Positions 27,902 to 36,198 of a stretch of 64,000 nucleotides of DNA are shown piece after piece. The notes beneath the pieces were generated by a model, which had not been told where the DNA came from, did not search any database, and worked only from the letters and a program-made list of their open reading frames with translations. The DNA lies in the NCBI RefSeq assembly GCF_040689395.1, contig NZ_JBFAZX010000025.1:48194-112193 (forward strand), written 5' to 3'. The position numbers were made by a program, and so were the translations under genes. This DNA is from Dactylosporangium sp040689395 (lineage in GTDB: Bacteria > Actinomycetota > Actinomycetes > Mycobacteriales > Micromonosporaceae). The stretch's first letter is position 1, and each line of letters starts with the position of its first letter.

Positions 27902-29695
27902 TCAGTCAGTGCTCAGGGAAACAGCGGTAGGGCGGGGTCCAGGGGTGCGCGCCTCCCAGGCGGCCCACAGCGCGGCGTAACGCCCGCCCGCGGCCAGCAG
28001 CTCGTCGTGGGTGCCCTCCTCCACGACGCGGCCGTGCTCCAGCACGACGACCCGGTCCGCGGCGCGGGCCTGGGTGAGCCGGTGCGCGACCACCAGCGTG
28101 GTGCGGCCGGCGGTCGCCGCGAGCGCCGCGGCCTCGAGGTCGCGGGCGCCGAAGCTGCCGGCCTCGGCGGTGGCCTCGTCGAGGATCGCCACCGCGGGGC
28201 CGGCCAGGACGAGCCGGGCGAGGGCGATCTGCTGGGCCTGCGCGGCGGTCAGCTCGTGCCCGCCCTCGCCGACGACCGTGTGCTGCCCGTCGGGCAGGTC
28301 GGCGACCCAGGCCGCCGCGCCCACCGTCGCCAGCGCGGCCGTGACCTCCGCCTCCGTGGCGCGGGGCCGGGCCAGCCGCAGGTCCTCGACCAGCGGCCCG
28401 GCGAAGACGTGGGTCTCCTGGCTGATGATCGCCACCCGGGAGCGCAGGGCCGGCGGGTCGAGGTCGGCGAGCGGCACCCCGCCGATCGCCGCGAGTCCGG
28501 CCGCCGGTCGCAGGATTCCCGCGGCGATCGCGGCGAGCGTCGACTTGCCGGCGCCGGTCGAGCCGACCAGGGCGACCCGTTCACCCGGCTCGATGCGCAG
28601 GCTCACGCCGTGCAGCACGTCCGGCCCGCCGGGGTAGCGGTACCGCACGTCGCGGACCTCCAGCAGCGCGCCCGAGGGTGGGGCGGCCGGTTCCTGGGGC
28701 CGCGGCTCGTCCGGCATGCCGGCGACGCCGACCAGCCGGGCCAGGCTCGCGCCGGCCGCCTGGAGCTCGTCGAACGTGTACAGCAGCATGCCGATCGGGT
28801 TGAACAGCCGGTGGAACAGCACCGCTGCGGCGGCCGTACCGCCGACCGTCACCTGGCCGGCGCGCACGAGCAGGAAGCCGGTCACGACGATCGCGGTGAG
28901 GCCGACGAACTCGGCCCGGTTGACCCGGCCGACAAACCTGGTGAACAGCGTGAACACCGACACCGACAGGTCCCGGGCGCGCGCCGACGCGGTGTCGATC
29001 CCGGCCAGGTGCGGCGCCTCCAGGCGGTAGGCGTGCACGGTGCGCCGGCCCTGCACGCTCTCCAGCAGCAGCTGGGAGCGTTCGGCGACCGCCACCCGCT
29101 CCCGGGCGTAGACGGGCGCCGAGCGCGGCAGGTACCAGCGCAGGGCCAGCACGTACAGGGGCACCGCCAGCAGCCCGGCCAGGCCGAGCCGCCAGTCGAT
29201 GCCGACCATCGCGAGCAGGCTCAGCGTGCCGAGCAGCAGCGAGGCGATCATCGTCGGCACCACGTCGGTCACCGCCTTGCCGACCGCCGCGACGTCCGGC
29301 CCGACCCGGGAGAGCAGCTCGCCGGCGCCGGCGCGTTCGAGCCGGTTGGCGGGCAGGGTCAGCGCCCGCGCGACGACGCGCTCCCGCAGCGTGGCCAGGA
29401 TGTCGCCGCCCAGGCGGGCGATGCGGTAGCTCGACAGGCCGGCCGTCACGCCGGCCACGACCGCGGCGGCCGCGATGACCACGGCGATCGGCACGACCGC
29501 CGCGGCGCCGGCGCCGGCGCGGACCCGATCGACGAGCACGCCGAGCGCGTACGCCGGGGTCACCGCGGCCGCGGCGGCGAGCACGCCAATCCCGGCCGCG
29601 AGGATCGCGCCGCCCCGGCGCCGTCCCAGCTCGCCGCGCAGCCAGCGCAGCGTCTCCCGCCGATCGGCGATCGGCAGCGAGGAGTCGATACTCAT
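27902..29695 (-). CDS. ABC exporter half-transporter B (active Walker motifs)
   Basis: 597 residues with six N-terminal hydrophobic segments (about 1-310), then a nucleotide-binding domain. Walker A GSTGAGKST and Walker B AILDEAT are intact, while the signature motif reads LTAAQ instead of LSGGQ. The preceding gene has the opposite pattern, so the two form a heterodimer with one working and one degenerate ATP site. ATG 29695 overlaps the previous stop (ATGA). Probably exports the finished siderophore across the membrane, the role of ExiT in exochelin loci, where one protein does the job as I recall. Substrate is inferred from position directly before the NRPS gene. Confidence 0.88.
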   Translation of the reverse strand: MSIDSSLPIADRRETLRWLRGELGRRRGGAILAAGIGVLAAAAAVTPAYALGVLVDRVRAGAGAAAVVPIAVVIAAAAVVAGVTAGLSSYRIARLGGDILATLRERVVARALTLPANRLERAGAGELLSRVGPDVAAVGKAVTDVVPTMIASLLLGTLSLLAMVGIDWRLGLAGLLAVPLYVLALRWYLPRSAPVYARERVAVAERSQLLLESVQGRRTVHAYRLEAPHLAGIDTASARARDLSVSVFTLFTRFVGRVNRAEFVGLTAIVVTGFLLVRAGQVTVGGTAAAAVLFHRLFNPIGMLLYTFDELQAAGASLARLVGVAGMPDEPRPQEPAAPPSGALLEVRDVRYRYPGGPDVLHGVSLRIEPGERVALVGSTGAGKSTLAAIAAGILRPAAGLAAIGGVPLADLDPPALRSRVAIISQETHVFAGPLVEDLRLARPRATEAEVTAALATVGAAAWVADLPDGQHTVVGEGGHELTAAQAQQIALARLVLAGPAVAILDEATAEAGSFGARDLEAAALAATAGRTTLVVAHRLTQARAADRVVVLEHGRVVEEGTHDELLAAGGRYAALWAAWEARTPGPRPTAVSLSTD

Positions 29696-31452
29696 CGAAG
29701 CACCATCCTGCGGTAGTCCTCGTCGGCGGTGCCGAGCTCGGCGTGGCGGCCCTCGGCGCGGGCCCGGCCGGCGTCGAGCACCACGACCCGGTCGGCGACG
29801 GCGAGCAGGGCCGGGCTGCTGGTGACGACGAGCGTCGCGTACCGCTCGCCGCTGTCCTCGCCGTGCCGCAGTGCCCGCACGGCCCGGGCGATCGCGTGCT
29901 CGGTGACGGCGTCCACGGCGGTGGTCGGGTCGTGCAGCACCAGGACGGGCGGGCGGGCCAGCAGCGCGCGGGCGAGGGCGAGTCGCTGTCGCTGCCCGCC
30001 GGACAGGCTCATCCCCCGCTCGGCGACGGCGCGCTCGGCGCCGTCCGGGTGGTCGGCGACGACTTCGTTCGCCGCCGAGGCCGCCAGCGCCTCGTCGAAC
30101 CCGTCGGGCCGCGCGGTCGTTCCGGCGGCGGCGCCGCTGCCGGTCGTGGCGGCGACGTTGGTCGCCACGGTGCCGGTGAACAGGTCGGTGCGGTGCGGCT
30201 CCACGAGCAGCGCGGCGCGGGCCCGGTCGAGGTCGAGCTCGTGCAGGACGGTGCCGCCGAGCGACACGGTGCCGTCGTACTCGTCCGGCGACGCCCCGCC
30301 GGACAGCACCCGCATCAGCGCCTCCGCGTCGGCGGAGCGCGCCGCGACGACGCCGACGAGTTCGCCGGGGCGCACCGTCAGGTCGAGCCCGTCGAGGGAG
30401 CCGTGGCGCAGCCGGACGACGTCCAGCCGCGGCGCGGCTCCCTCGACCAAGCCGACGGGCGCGGTGCCCTCCGGCAGGCGTACGTCGGCGGCGAGCACGA
30501 GGGCGGTGCGATCGGCCGACGCGCGGGCCTCCGCGACCCAGCTGGGCACGATCGCGAGCAGCCCGAGCGGTTCGAGCAGGAACTGCGCGAGCCCGATGAC
30601 GGCGATGAACTCGCCGACGCTGATCCGCCCGTCGAGCGCGAACCAACCGGCCAGCACGGCCACGCCGCTGGCCAGCAGGGCGCTGCCGGCGGTCGATGCG
30701 GCCAGGTTCCAGCCCTGCGCGCGGGCGGCCGCCAGCGCGGCGCCGAGCGACTGGCGGCTGATGTCGCGGTAGCGCTGGTCGGCGGCCCGCTCGGCGCCGA
30801 GGCCGCGCAGCGGGCGGATCCCGGTGACCAGGTCTGTGGCCAGGGCGCTGGCCCGGCCGGCGAGCTCCTGCTGGCGGGTCACCCGGCGGGTGATCCGCGG
30901 CGCGGCGGCCTGCATGCCGAGCAGCACCAGCGGCGTGCCGGCGAGCACGAGGACGCCGAGCGGCACGTCGATGGACAGCAGCACGCCGGCGCAGGCGATG
31001 GTGGCGGTGACCGCCCCGGCGATGCGCGGGATGTAGTCCAGCAGGTAGGAGACGTTGTCGGCGTCGGTGCTCGACACCGTCAGCAGCTCGCCCGCGCGCA
31101 GCTCGGTGCGGATGCCCCTCGGATGCATGATCTTCGCGGCTACCTCGCCTCGCATGAGGTACCCCTCGTTGGCGATGGCGAGCATGAGCTGGCGCGCGCC
31201 GAAGCGGTAGCAGGTGGTCACCGCGACGAACAGCCCGCCGAGCGCCGCGACCCACACCAGCAGCGCGCGGCCGTCGCCCGGCGCGACGGCCCGGTCGATG
31301 CCGACGCCGATGAGGATCGGCACCGCCGCCTCGGCGAGCTGGTGCAGGCAGATGAGGCCGCTGCCGGCGACGAGCCGCTTCCGGTTGCGGGTGACGGCGC
31401 GCCACAGGATCCGGGATCCGGTCACCGGCGGCATCACGCGCGACCGGCTCAT
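29692..31452 (-). CDS. ABC exporter half-transporter A (degenerate Walker motifs)
   Basis: 586 residues with an exporter membrane domain about 15-300 and an ATPase domain about 340-580. Walker A is lost (GVVAARSADAEAL has no GKS/T), and Walker B reads LVLHDPTT with Asp where the catalytic Glu should be. The signature LSGGQRQR is perfect. It therefore supplies the signature motif to the intact Walker site of its partner encoded immediately downstream. ATG 31452 overlaps the mbtH stop (ATGA). An upstream in-frame ATG at 31539 lies inside mbtH and is rejected. Confidence 0.88.
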   Translation of the reverse strand: MSRSRVMPPVTGSRILWRAVTRNRKRLVAGSGLICLHQLAEAAVPILIGVGIDRAVAPGDGRALLVWVAALGGLFVAVTTCYRFGARQLMLAIANEGYLMRGEVAAKIMHPRGIRTELRAGELLTVSSTDADNVSYLLDYIPRIAGAVTATIACAGVLLSIDVPLGVLVLAGTPLVLLGMQAAAPRITRRVTRQQELAGRASALATDLVTGIRPLRGLGAERAADQRYRDISRQSLGAALAAARAQGWNLAASTAGSALLASGVAVLAGWFALDGRISVGEFIAVIGLAQFLLEPLGLLAIVPSWVAEARASADRTALVLAADVRLPEGTAPVGLVEGAAPRLDVVRLRHGSLDGLDLTVRPGELVGVVAARSADAEALMRVLSGGASPDEYDGTVSLGGTVLHELDLDRARAALLVEPHRTDLFTGTVATNVAATTGSGAAAGTTARPDGFDEALAASAANEVVADHPDGAERAVAERGMSLSGGQRQRLALARALLARPPVLVLHDPTTAVDAVTEHAIARAVRALRHGEDSGERYATLVVTSSPALLAVADRVVVLDAGRARAEGRHAELGTADEDYRRMVLR

Positions 31453-31694
31453 GCGGCTGGGGCCGAGTCCCGCGCCATGCTCTCGCGCAGGCTGCGAGGG
31501 CGCAGGTCGGCCCAGTGCCGCTCGACGTAGTCGAGGCACTCCTGGCGCGCGGTCGCGCCGCCCTCACCGAAGACGATGCGCCAGCCGGCGGGTACGACGG
31601 CGAAGGTCGGCCACAGCGAGTGCTGGTCCTCGTCGTTGATCAGAACGAAGAACGTGCCGTTCTCGTCATCGAACGGGTTGCTGGACATTCTCAT
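31449..31694 (-). CDS. mbtH: MbtH-like protein (NRPS adenylation partner)
   Basis: 81 residues with the family hallmarks NPFDDENGTF, SLWPTF and PAGW. MbtH proteins bind adenylation domains and are needed for folding or activity of many NRPS A domains. The start at 31694 has AAAGGA upstream, and an alternative ATG at 31688 is two codons downstream. It overlaps the importer ATPase gene by 29 nt and the exporter gene by 4 nt, so it is firmly inside the operon that ends with the NRPS. Confidence 0.95.
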   Translation of the reverse strand: MRMSSNPFDDENGTFFVLINDEDQHSLWPTFAVVPAGWRIVFGEGGATARQECLDYVERHWADLRPRSLRESMARDSAPAA

Positions 31695-32508
31695 GCGTCC
31701 TTTCTGCTGATGCCGGCGTGCGGTGCAGGTCGCCGGCGCGGGGAATCACCAACGGGGTGCGGGTCTCGGGGTCGGGAATGATCAGGCAGCGCAGCCCGAA
31801 CACCGCCTCGATGCGTTCGGCCGTGACGACCCGGCCGGGCTCGCCCTCGGCCACGACCCGCCCGTTCTTCATGAGCACGAGGTGGTCGGCGTAGCGGCAG
31901 GCGTGGTTGAGGTCGTGCAGGACGGCGACCATGGTGGTGTTCTGCTCGCGGTTGAGCCGCAGGCACAGTTCGAGCAGCTCGACCTGGTGGGCGATGTCCA
32001 GGAACGTGGTCGGCTCGTCGAGCAGCACGATCGGCGTCTGCTGGGCGAGCACCATCGCGACCCACACCCGCTGGCGCTGCCCGCCCGACAGCGTGTCGAC
32101 CGGCTCGCCGGACAGGTCCGCGACGCCGGTCGCCGCCATCGCGGCCACGACGGCGGCCTCGTCCTCGCGGGACCACTGCTGCAGCAGCCGCTGGTGCGGG
32201 AAGCGGCCCCGCGCGACGAGCTCCGCGACCGAGATGCCCTCGGGCGCGACCGACGACTGCGGCAGCAGCCCGAGGCGGCGCGCCACCTCTTTGGCCGGGT
32301 AGGCGTGGATCGCCTTGCCGTCGAGGACGACCTGCCCGGCGGCGGGCGTGAGCAGCCGGGCGAGGGCGCGCAGGAGGGTGGACTTGCCGCACGCGTTCGG
32401 CCCGACGATCACGGTGAACCGGCCGTCGGGGATCTCCAGGTCGAGGCCGGTGCTGACGGTCCGGCGCTGGTAGCCGACGGTGATGTTCTCGGCGCGCAGC
32501 CGGGTCAC
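31666..32508 (-). CDS. Ferric-siderophore ABC importer ATPase (FepC type)
   Basis: 280-residue cytoplasmic ATPase: Walker A GPNACGKST, signature LSGGQRQRVW, Walker B VLLDEPTTFLD and switch HDLNHA, typical of FecE/FepC proteins. GTG 32508 overlaps the permease stop (GTGA) and follows GAGGAG. It powers uptake through the two FecCD permeases encoded just upstream, with the lipoprotein encoded at 4650. The C-terminal ~25 residues extend beyond the usual family end and overlap mbtH. Confidence 0.93.
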   Translation of the reverse strand: MTRLRAENITVGYQRRTVSTGLDLEIPDGRFTVIVGPNACGKSTLLRALARLLTPAAGQVVLDGKAIHAYPAKEVARRLGLLPQSSVAPEGISVAELVARGRFPHQRLLQQWSREDEAAVVAAMAATGVADLSGEPVDTLSGGQRQRVWVAMVLAQQTPIVLLDEPTTFLDIAHQVELLELCLRLNREQNTTMVAVLHDLNHACRYADHLVLMKNGRVVAEGEPGRVVTAERIEAVFGLRCLIIPDPETRTPLVIPRAGDLHRTPASAERTHENVQQPVR

Positions 32509-33569
32509 GGTTGTCTCCTCGCTTGCCGTAGGAGCAGCCACACGAAGTACAGGCCGCCGAGCGACGCGGTCACCACGCCGACCGGCAATTGGGTCGGGGC
32601 GAACGCGTGCTGCGCCACCCAGTCGCCGGTGATGAGCAGCAGCGCGCCCATCGCGGCCGACGGCGCCAGGGCGATGCCGGCGGTGCGGGCCAGCCGGCGC
32701 GCGAGCTGCGGCGCGGCGAGCGCCACGAACGAGATCGGCCCGGCGACGGCGGTCGCGGCCGCGGTCAGGGCCACGCCGAGCCCGAGGTAGGCCAGCCGGA
32801 TGCCCTCGACGCGCACGCCGAGGGCCGCGGCCGCGTCGTCACCCAGCTCGAGCAGCCCGAGCCGGGGTCCGAGCGCGAGCAGGGCCGCGCCGAGGGCGCC
32901 GACCGTGACGGCGGCGGGTGCCACCCGGTCCCAGCCGACACCGTTGAGGGTGCCCTGGCTCCACACGGTCGCGGTGATCGCGGTGTGCAGGCCGACTTTG
33001 ATGATGAACCACTGGTTGAGCGAGGCGAGCACGGCGCTGACCGCGATGCCGACGACGATGAGCCGGAATCCCTGGACCCCGCCGCGGCGGGCGAACAGGT
33101 AGACGAGCGCCGCGGTGACGACGCCGCCGATGAAGGCGGCGGTGGCGATCTGGGGATAGCCGCGCCCGACGAAGACGATGCAGACCAGCACGCCGGTGTA
33201 GGCGCCGGTGCTGAACCCCATCACGTCGGGGCTGCCCAGCGGGTTGCGGGTCAGGGCCTGGAAGATCGCGCCGGCCAGGCCCATCGCCGCACCGACCAGC
33301 AGCGCCAGCAGTACCCGGGGCAGGCGCCACTCGACGACGACCAGCCGTACGGCGCGCGAGCCGTCGCCGGCCAGCGCCCGCAGCACCTCCGCGGGCGACG
33401 CGGTGAACTCGCCGCTGCCGAGCGCGAGCACCGCCACCGCCACGGCGGCGACGAGCAGGACGGCACAGGTCGCGGCGGCGCGCAGCCCGACGCGCGAGGA
33501 CGCGGCCCGGCCGGCGCGCAGCACGAGCACCCGGCGGCCGAAGTCGACGGCGGCGCCCGTCCGCTTCAC
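32505..33569 (-). CDS. FecCD-family siderophore permease 2
   Basis: 354 residues with about ten hydrophobic helices. Family motifs WRLPRVLLALLVGAAMGLAG and QALTRNPLGSPDVMGFSTGA near the N-terminus and GPISFVALAAPQLARRL near the C-terminus define the vitamin B12/siderophore permease fold. GTG 33569 overlaps the stop of permease 1 (GTGA). It forms the membrane channel together with permease 1. Operon position and the shared iron-box promoter at 36086-36149 predict iron regulation. Confidence 0.92.
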   Translation of the reverse strand: MKRTGAAVDFGRRVLVLRAGRAASSRVGLRAAATCAVLLVAAVAVAVLALGSGEFTASPAEVLRALAGDGSRAVRLVVVEWRLPRVLLALLVGAAMGLAGAIFQALTRNPLGSPDVMGFSTGAYTGVLVCIVFVGRGYPQIATAAFIGGVVTAALVYLFARRGGVQGFRLIVVGIAVSAVLASLNQWFIIKVGLHTAITATVWSQGTLNGVGWDRVAPAAVTVGALGAALLALGPRLGLLELGDDAAAALGVRVEGIRLAYLGLGVALTAAATAVAGPISFVALAAPQLARRLARTAGIALAPSAAMGALLLITGDWVAQHAFAPTQLPVGVVTASLGGLYFVWLLLRQARRQP

Positions 33570-34678
33570 AGCGCGCTCGCATTGCGCCGGCGGACCAGCC
33601 AGATGAGCACGGGTGCGCCGACGAAGGCTGTCACGATCCCGGCCTGCAGCTCGCCCGGGCGCAGCACCAGCCGGCCGGTGATGTCCGCGGCGAGCAGCAG
33701 GACGGGGCCGCCGACGAGCGTGAAGGCGAAGATCCAGCGCTGGTCCGGCCCGACGATCCAGCGGGCGACGTGCGGGACCATCAGGCCGACGAAGCCGATC
33801 GGCCCGACGGCGGCGGTCGCCGCACCGGCCAGCAGCGTCACCGACAGCACCGCGGCGGCGCGGGTGCGGGCGATGTTCGCGCCGAGCGAGCGGGCCAGAT
33901 CCTCGCCGAGGGCGACCGTGTTGAGGGACCGGGCGACGAACAGTGCCAGCGCGAGCCCGGCCACGATGAACGGGGCGACCGCGGAGATGACGTCGAATCC
34001 GCGCCCGGTCAGCGCGCCGACGTCCCAGAAGCGCAGGGAGTCGAAGGCGCGGGGGCGCAGCAGGCGGATGCCGGCGGAGGCGCCGTCGAGGACCGCGCCG
34101 AGCGCGACGCCGGCCAGCAGCAGCCGGACCGGGGTGAGGGCGCCCCGGCCGACGGCGGCGAGCGCATACACCAGGACCATGGCGGCCGCCGCGCCGGCGA
34201 AGGCGAACCAGACGTACGCGGTGATCCCGGAGAGCCCGAACAGGGCGATCGCGACCGCCACGAACAGCCCGGCGCCGGCGTTGATCGCGAGCACCTGGGT
34301 GTCGGCGAGCGGGTTGCGGGTGACGCCCTGGATCACCGCTCCGGCGATGCCGAGCGCGCCGCCGACGAGCAGCGCGAGCAGCGTGCGCGGCACCCGCAGG
34401 TCCCGCACGATCGACTGGTCGGCCGTCCCGGTGTAGTGCGCGAACGCGTCCCAGATCGTGCCCAGGGAGAGATTCCTGGTACCGACGACGATGCTGAGCA
34501 GGCAGCAGACGCCGAGCGCCGCGACGGCCCAGGCGAGCCACAGGAAGCGGCGGGCGTTCGTCGCCGCGAGCCCGGTCGCCGGTCGTGGCCGCGGTTGTGG
34601 CGAGCCGTCGCCGGCCGCCGCAGTGGTCGGGGCGGGCGAGGTGACCGGCGGGGCGACCTGGGGACCCGGCCGGCTCAC
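33566..34678 (-). CDS. FecCD-family siderophore permease 1
   Basis: 370 residues. The N-terminal ~40 residues are Pro- and Ala-rich, then about ten membrane helices carry LRVPRTLLALLVGGALGIAG, QGVTRNPLADTQVLAINAGA and GPIGFVGLMVPHVARWIVG, the FecCD signatures. GTG 34678 overlaps the monooxygenase stop (GTGA); an ATG at 34762 lies within the monooxygenase gene and is less likely. It pairs with permease 2, the FepC-type ATPase and the lipoprotein as one importer. Confidence 0.92.
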   Translation of the reverse strand: MSRPGPQVAPPVTSPAPTTAAAGDGSPQPRPRPATGLAATNARRFLWLAWAVAALGVCCLLSIVVGTRNLSLGTIWDAFAHYTGTADQSIVRDLRVPRTLLALLVGGALGIAGAVIQGVTRNPLADTQVLAINAGAGLFVAVAIALFGLSGITAYVWFAFAGAAAAMVLVYALAAVGRGALTPVRLLLAGVALGAVLDGASAGIRLLRPRAFDSLRFWDVGALTGRGFDVISAVAPFIVAGLALALFVARSLNTVALGEDLARSLGANIARTRAAAVLSVTLLAGAATAAVGPIGFVGLMVPHVARWIVGPDQRWIFAFTLVGGPVLLLAADITGRLVLRPGELQAGIVTAFVGAPVLIWLVRRRNASAL

Positions 34679-36021
34679 GCGAAGGTGCCGGCCCGGGCCG
34701 GGCCGGACATGACGGGCCCGGCGTCGCGGCGGGCGAGGGCCGACTGGAGGATCTCCGCGCACCGGGTTGCGGTGTTGGACAGCAGCGACGAGCTGAGGCC
34801 GTGCGTGTGCTCGGTGCCGCCCTGCAGGTAGACCCCGGCCCGCACCCCGTCGTCGGTGCGCAGGCGGTAGTCCCGCTCGACGCTGGCCCGGCCGTGCTCG
34901 TCCCGCTCGCAGCGCTCGGCGAAGTCGCCGAGCAGCGCGAACGGGTCGGCCTGGTGGTAGCCGGTGGCGCAGACGAGCACGTCGGCCGTAAGGACGGTCC
35001 GCTCGCCGGTGAGCATCGCCTCGAGGGTCACCGCGACCCGCTCGCCCTGGTCGGCGGCGGCCACCAGCCGGGTCACGTTGAGCAGCCGGAGCCGCTGGCG
35101 GCCCAGGACCTTCTCCTGGTACACGCGGCGGTAGAGCGCCTCGATGAGGTCGGTGTCCACGACCGAGTAGTTGGTGTTGCCGTGGTAGGCCAGCAGCATC
35201 GCCTTGACCTGCGCCGAGGCGTCGAAGAACTCGTCCACCGCGCCGGGGTCGAAGATGCGGTTGGCGAACGGGCTGTCATCGGCGGGGCTGTAGCCGTACC
35301 GGCTCAGGACTCCGCAGACCTCGGCGTCCGGGAACCGTTCGTGCAGGAACGCGGTGACCTCGGCGGCGCTCTGGCCGGCCCCGACCACGACGAACCGGGA
35401 CGGGTCGGCGCCGGCGAGCTGGTCGGCCTTGGTCAGCAGGTCGCGGCTGTGCCACACCCGCGGTGAGGGCGTCACGCCGGGCGGGAGCGCCGGGCTCAGC
35501 CCGCCGGCGAGCACGACGTTGCGGGTGCGGAACACGGTGACGGCTCCCGTGCCGTCGCGGGCCTCGACGTCGAACGCCTCGACCACGCCGTCGGAGATCA
35601 CCGGTACGACGCGGGTCATCTCGTGGCCGTAGCGGACCATGGCGTCGACGCGCGTGGCGGCCCATTCGAGGTAGTCGTGGAACTCGACCCGCAGCGGGAA
35701 CAGGCTCTTGTGGTTGACGAAGTCGATCAGGCGGCCGCGCTCGCGCAGGTAGCACAGGAAGCTGAACGAGCTCTGCGGGTTTCGCAGCGTGACCAGGTCT
35801 TTCAGGAAGGACACCTGCATCGTCGCGTCCTCGATGAGCATGCCGCGGTGCCAGCCGAACCCGGGCTGGCGCTCCAGGAACACGGCGCCGGCGGCGGACG
35901 CCTCGTCCGCCTCGGCGTTGTGTTCGAGCACGGCGATCGCCAGGGCCAGATTGGACGGACCGAAACCGACCCCGACGAGGTCGTATACGGGCACAGCGCC
36001 ATCGTGACGCGTCTGTGGCAT
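34675..36021 (-). CDS. L-ornithine N5-monooxygenase (siderophore hydroxylase)
   Basis: 448 residues, FAD- and NADPH-dependent, of the SidA/PvdA/CchB group. It shows GVGFGPSNLALAIA (FAD site), FQ-type region FLKDLVTLRNPQS, VVVGAGQSAAEV (NADPH site) and the C-terminal CATGY motif. It makes N5-hydroxyornithine for modules 1, 3 and 5. The product could in principle be lysine-derived, but the NRPS codes are for ornithine. ATG 36021 is chosen because the match begins there; a further upstream ATG at 36114 would place the start beyond the iron box at 36086. First gene of the eight-gene minus-strand operon that ends with the NRPS. Confidence 0.93.
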   Translation of the reverse strand: MPQTRHDGAVPVYDLVGVGFGPSNLALAIAVLEHNAEADEASAAGAVFLERQPGFGWHRGMLIEDATMQVSFLKDLVTLRNPQSSFSFLCYLRERGRLIDFVNHKSLFPLRVEFHDYLEWAATRVDAMVRYGHEMTRVVPVISDGVVEAFDVEARDGTGAVTVFRTRNVVLAGGLSPALPPGVTPSPRVWHSRDLLTKADQLAGADPSRFVVVGAGQSAAEVTAFLHERFPDAEVCGVLSRYGYSPADDSPFANRIFDPGAVDEFFDASAQVKAMLLAYHGNTNYSVVDTDLIEALYRRVYQEKVLGRQRLRLLNVTRLVAAADQGERVAVTLEAMLTGERTVLTADVLVCATGYHQADPFALLGDFAERCERDEHGRASVERDYRLRTDDGVRAGVYLQGGTEHTHGLSSSLLSNTATRCAEILQSALARRDAGPVMSGPARAGTFA

Positions 36022-36085
36022 CGCAGTCCCATCGTCACGCCGAGCCCGGCTCGGCGACCTCAACCCCGGCACCCACGGTGCGAAG

Positions 36086-36104
36086 TTAAGGTAGCCTAAC
36101 CTTA
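36086..36104. promoter_or_regulatory. Iron box 1 (IdeR/DtxR type) before the siderophore operon
   Basis: TTAAGGTAGCCTAACCTTA matches 15 of 19 positions of the consensus TTAGGTTAGGCTAACCTAA. It lies 65 bp upstream of the monooxygenase ATG on the minus strand, placed to control the biosynthetic operon. Confidence 0.85.
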
Positions 36105-36130
36105 CTTTCGCCACCTGTCACGGGGTGAAG

Positions 36131-36149
36131 TGAGGTTAGACTAACCTAA
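36131..36149. promoter_or_regulatory. Iron box 2 (IdeR/DtxR type) before the formyltransferase
   Basis: TGAGGTTAGACTAACCTAA matches 17 of 19 consensus positions. It lies 50 bp upstream of the plus-strand formyltransferase ATG and 27 bp from box 1, so the divergent pair is probably co-repressed by iron. Confidence 0.9.
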
Positions 36150-36198
36150 CTCGCCGATCGATGGCAGTAACGCTCTCGGACCGCTCGCAGGAGGAGCC

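Noticed and set aside
36086..36114. Monooxygenase start at 36114
   Set aside because: It would begin inside the divergent iron-box region; the family N-terminus begins after 36021.
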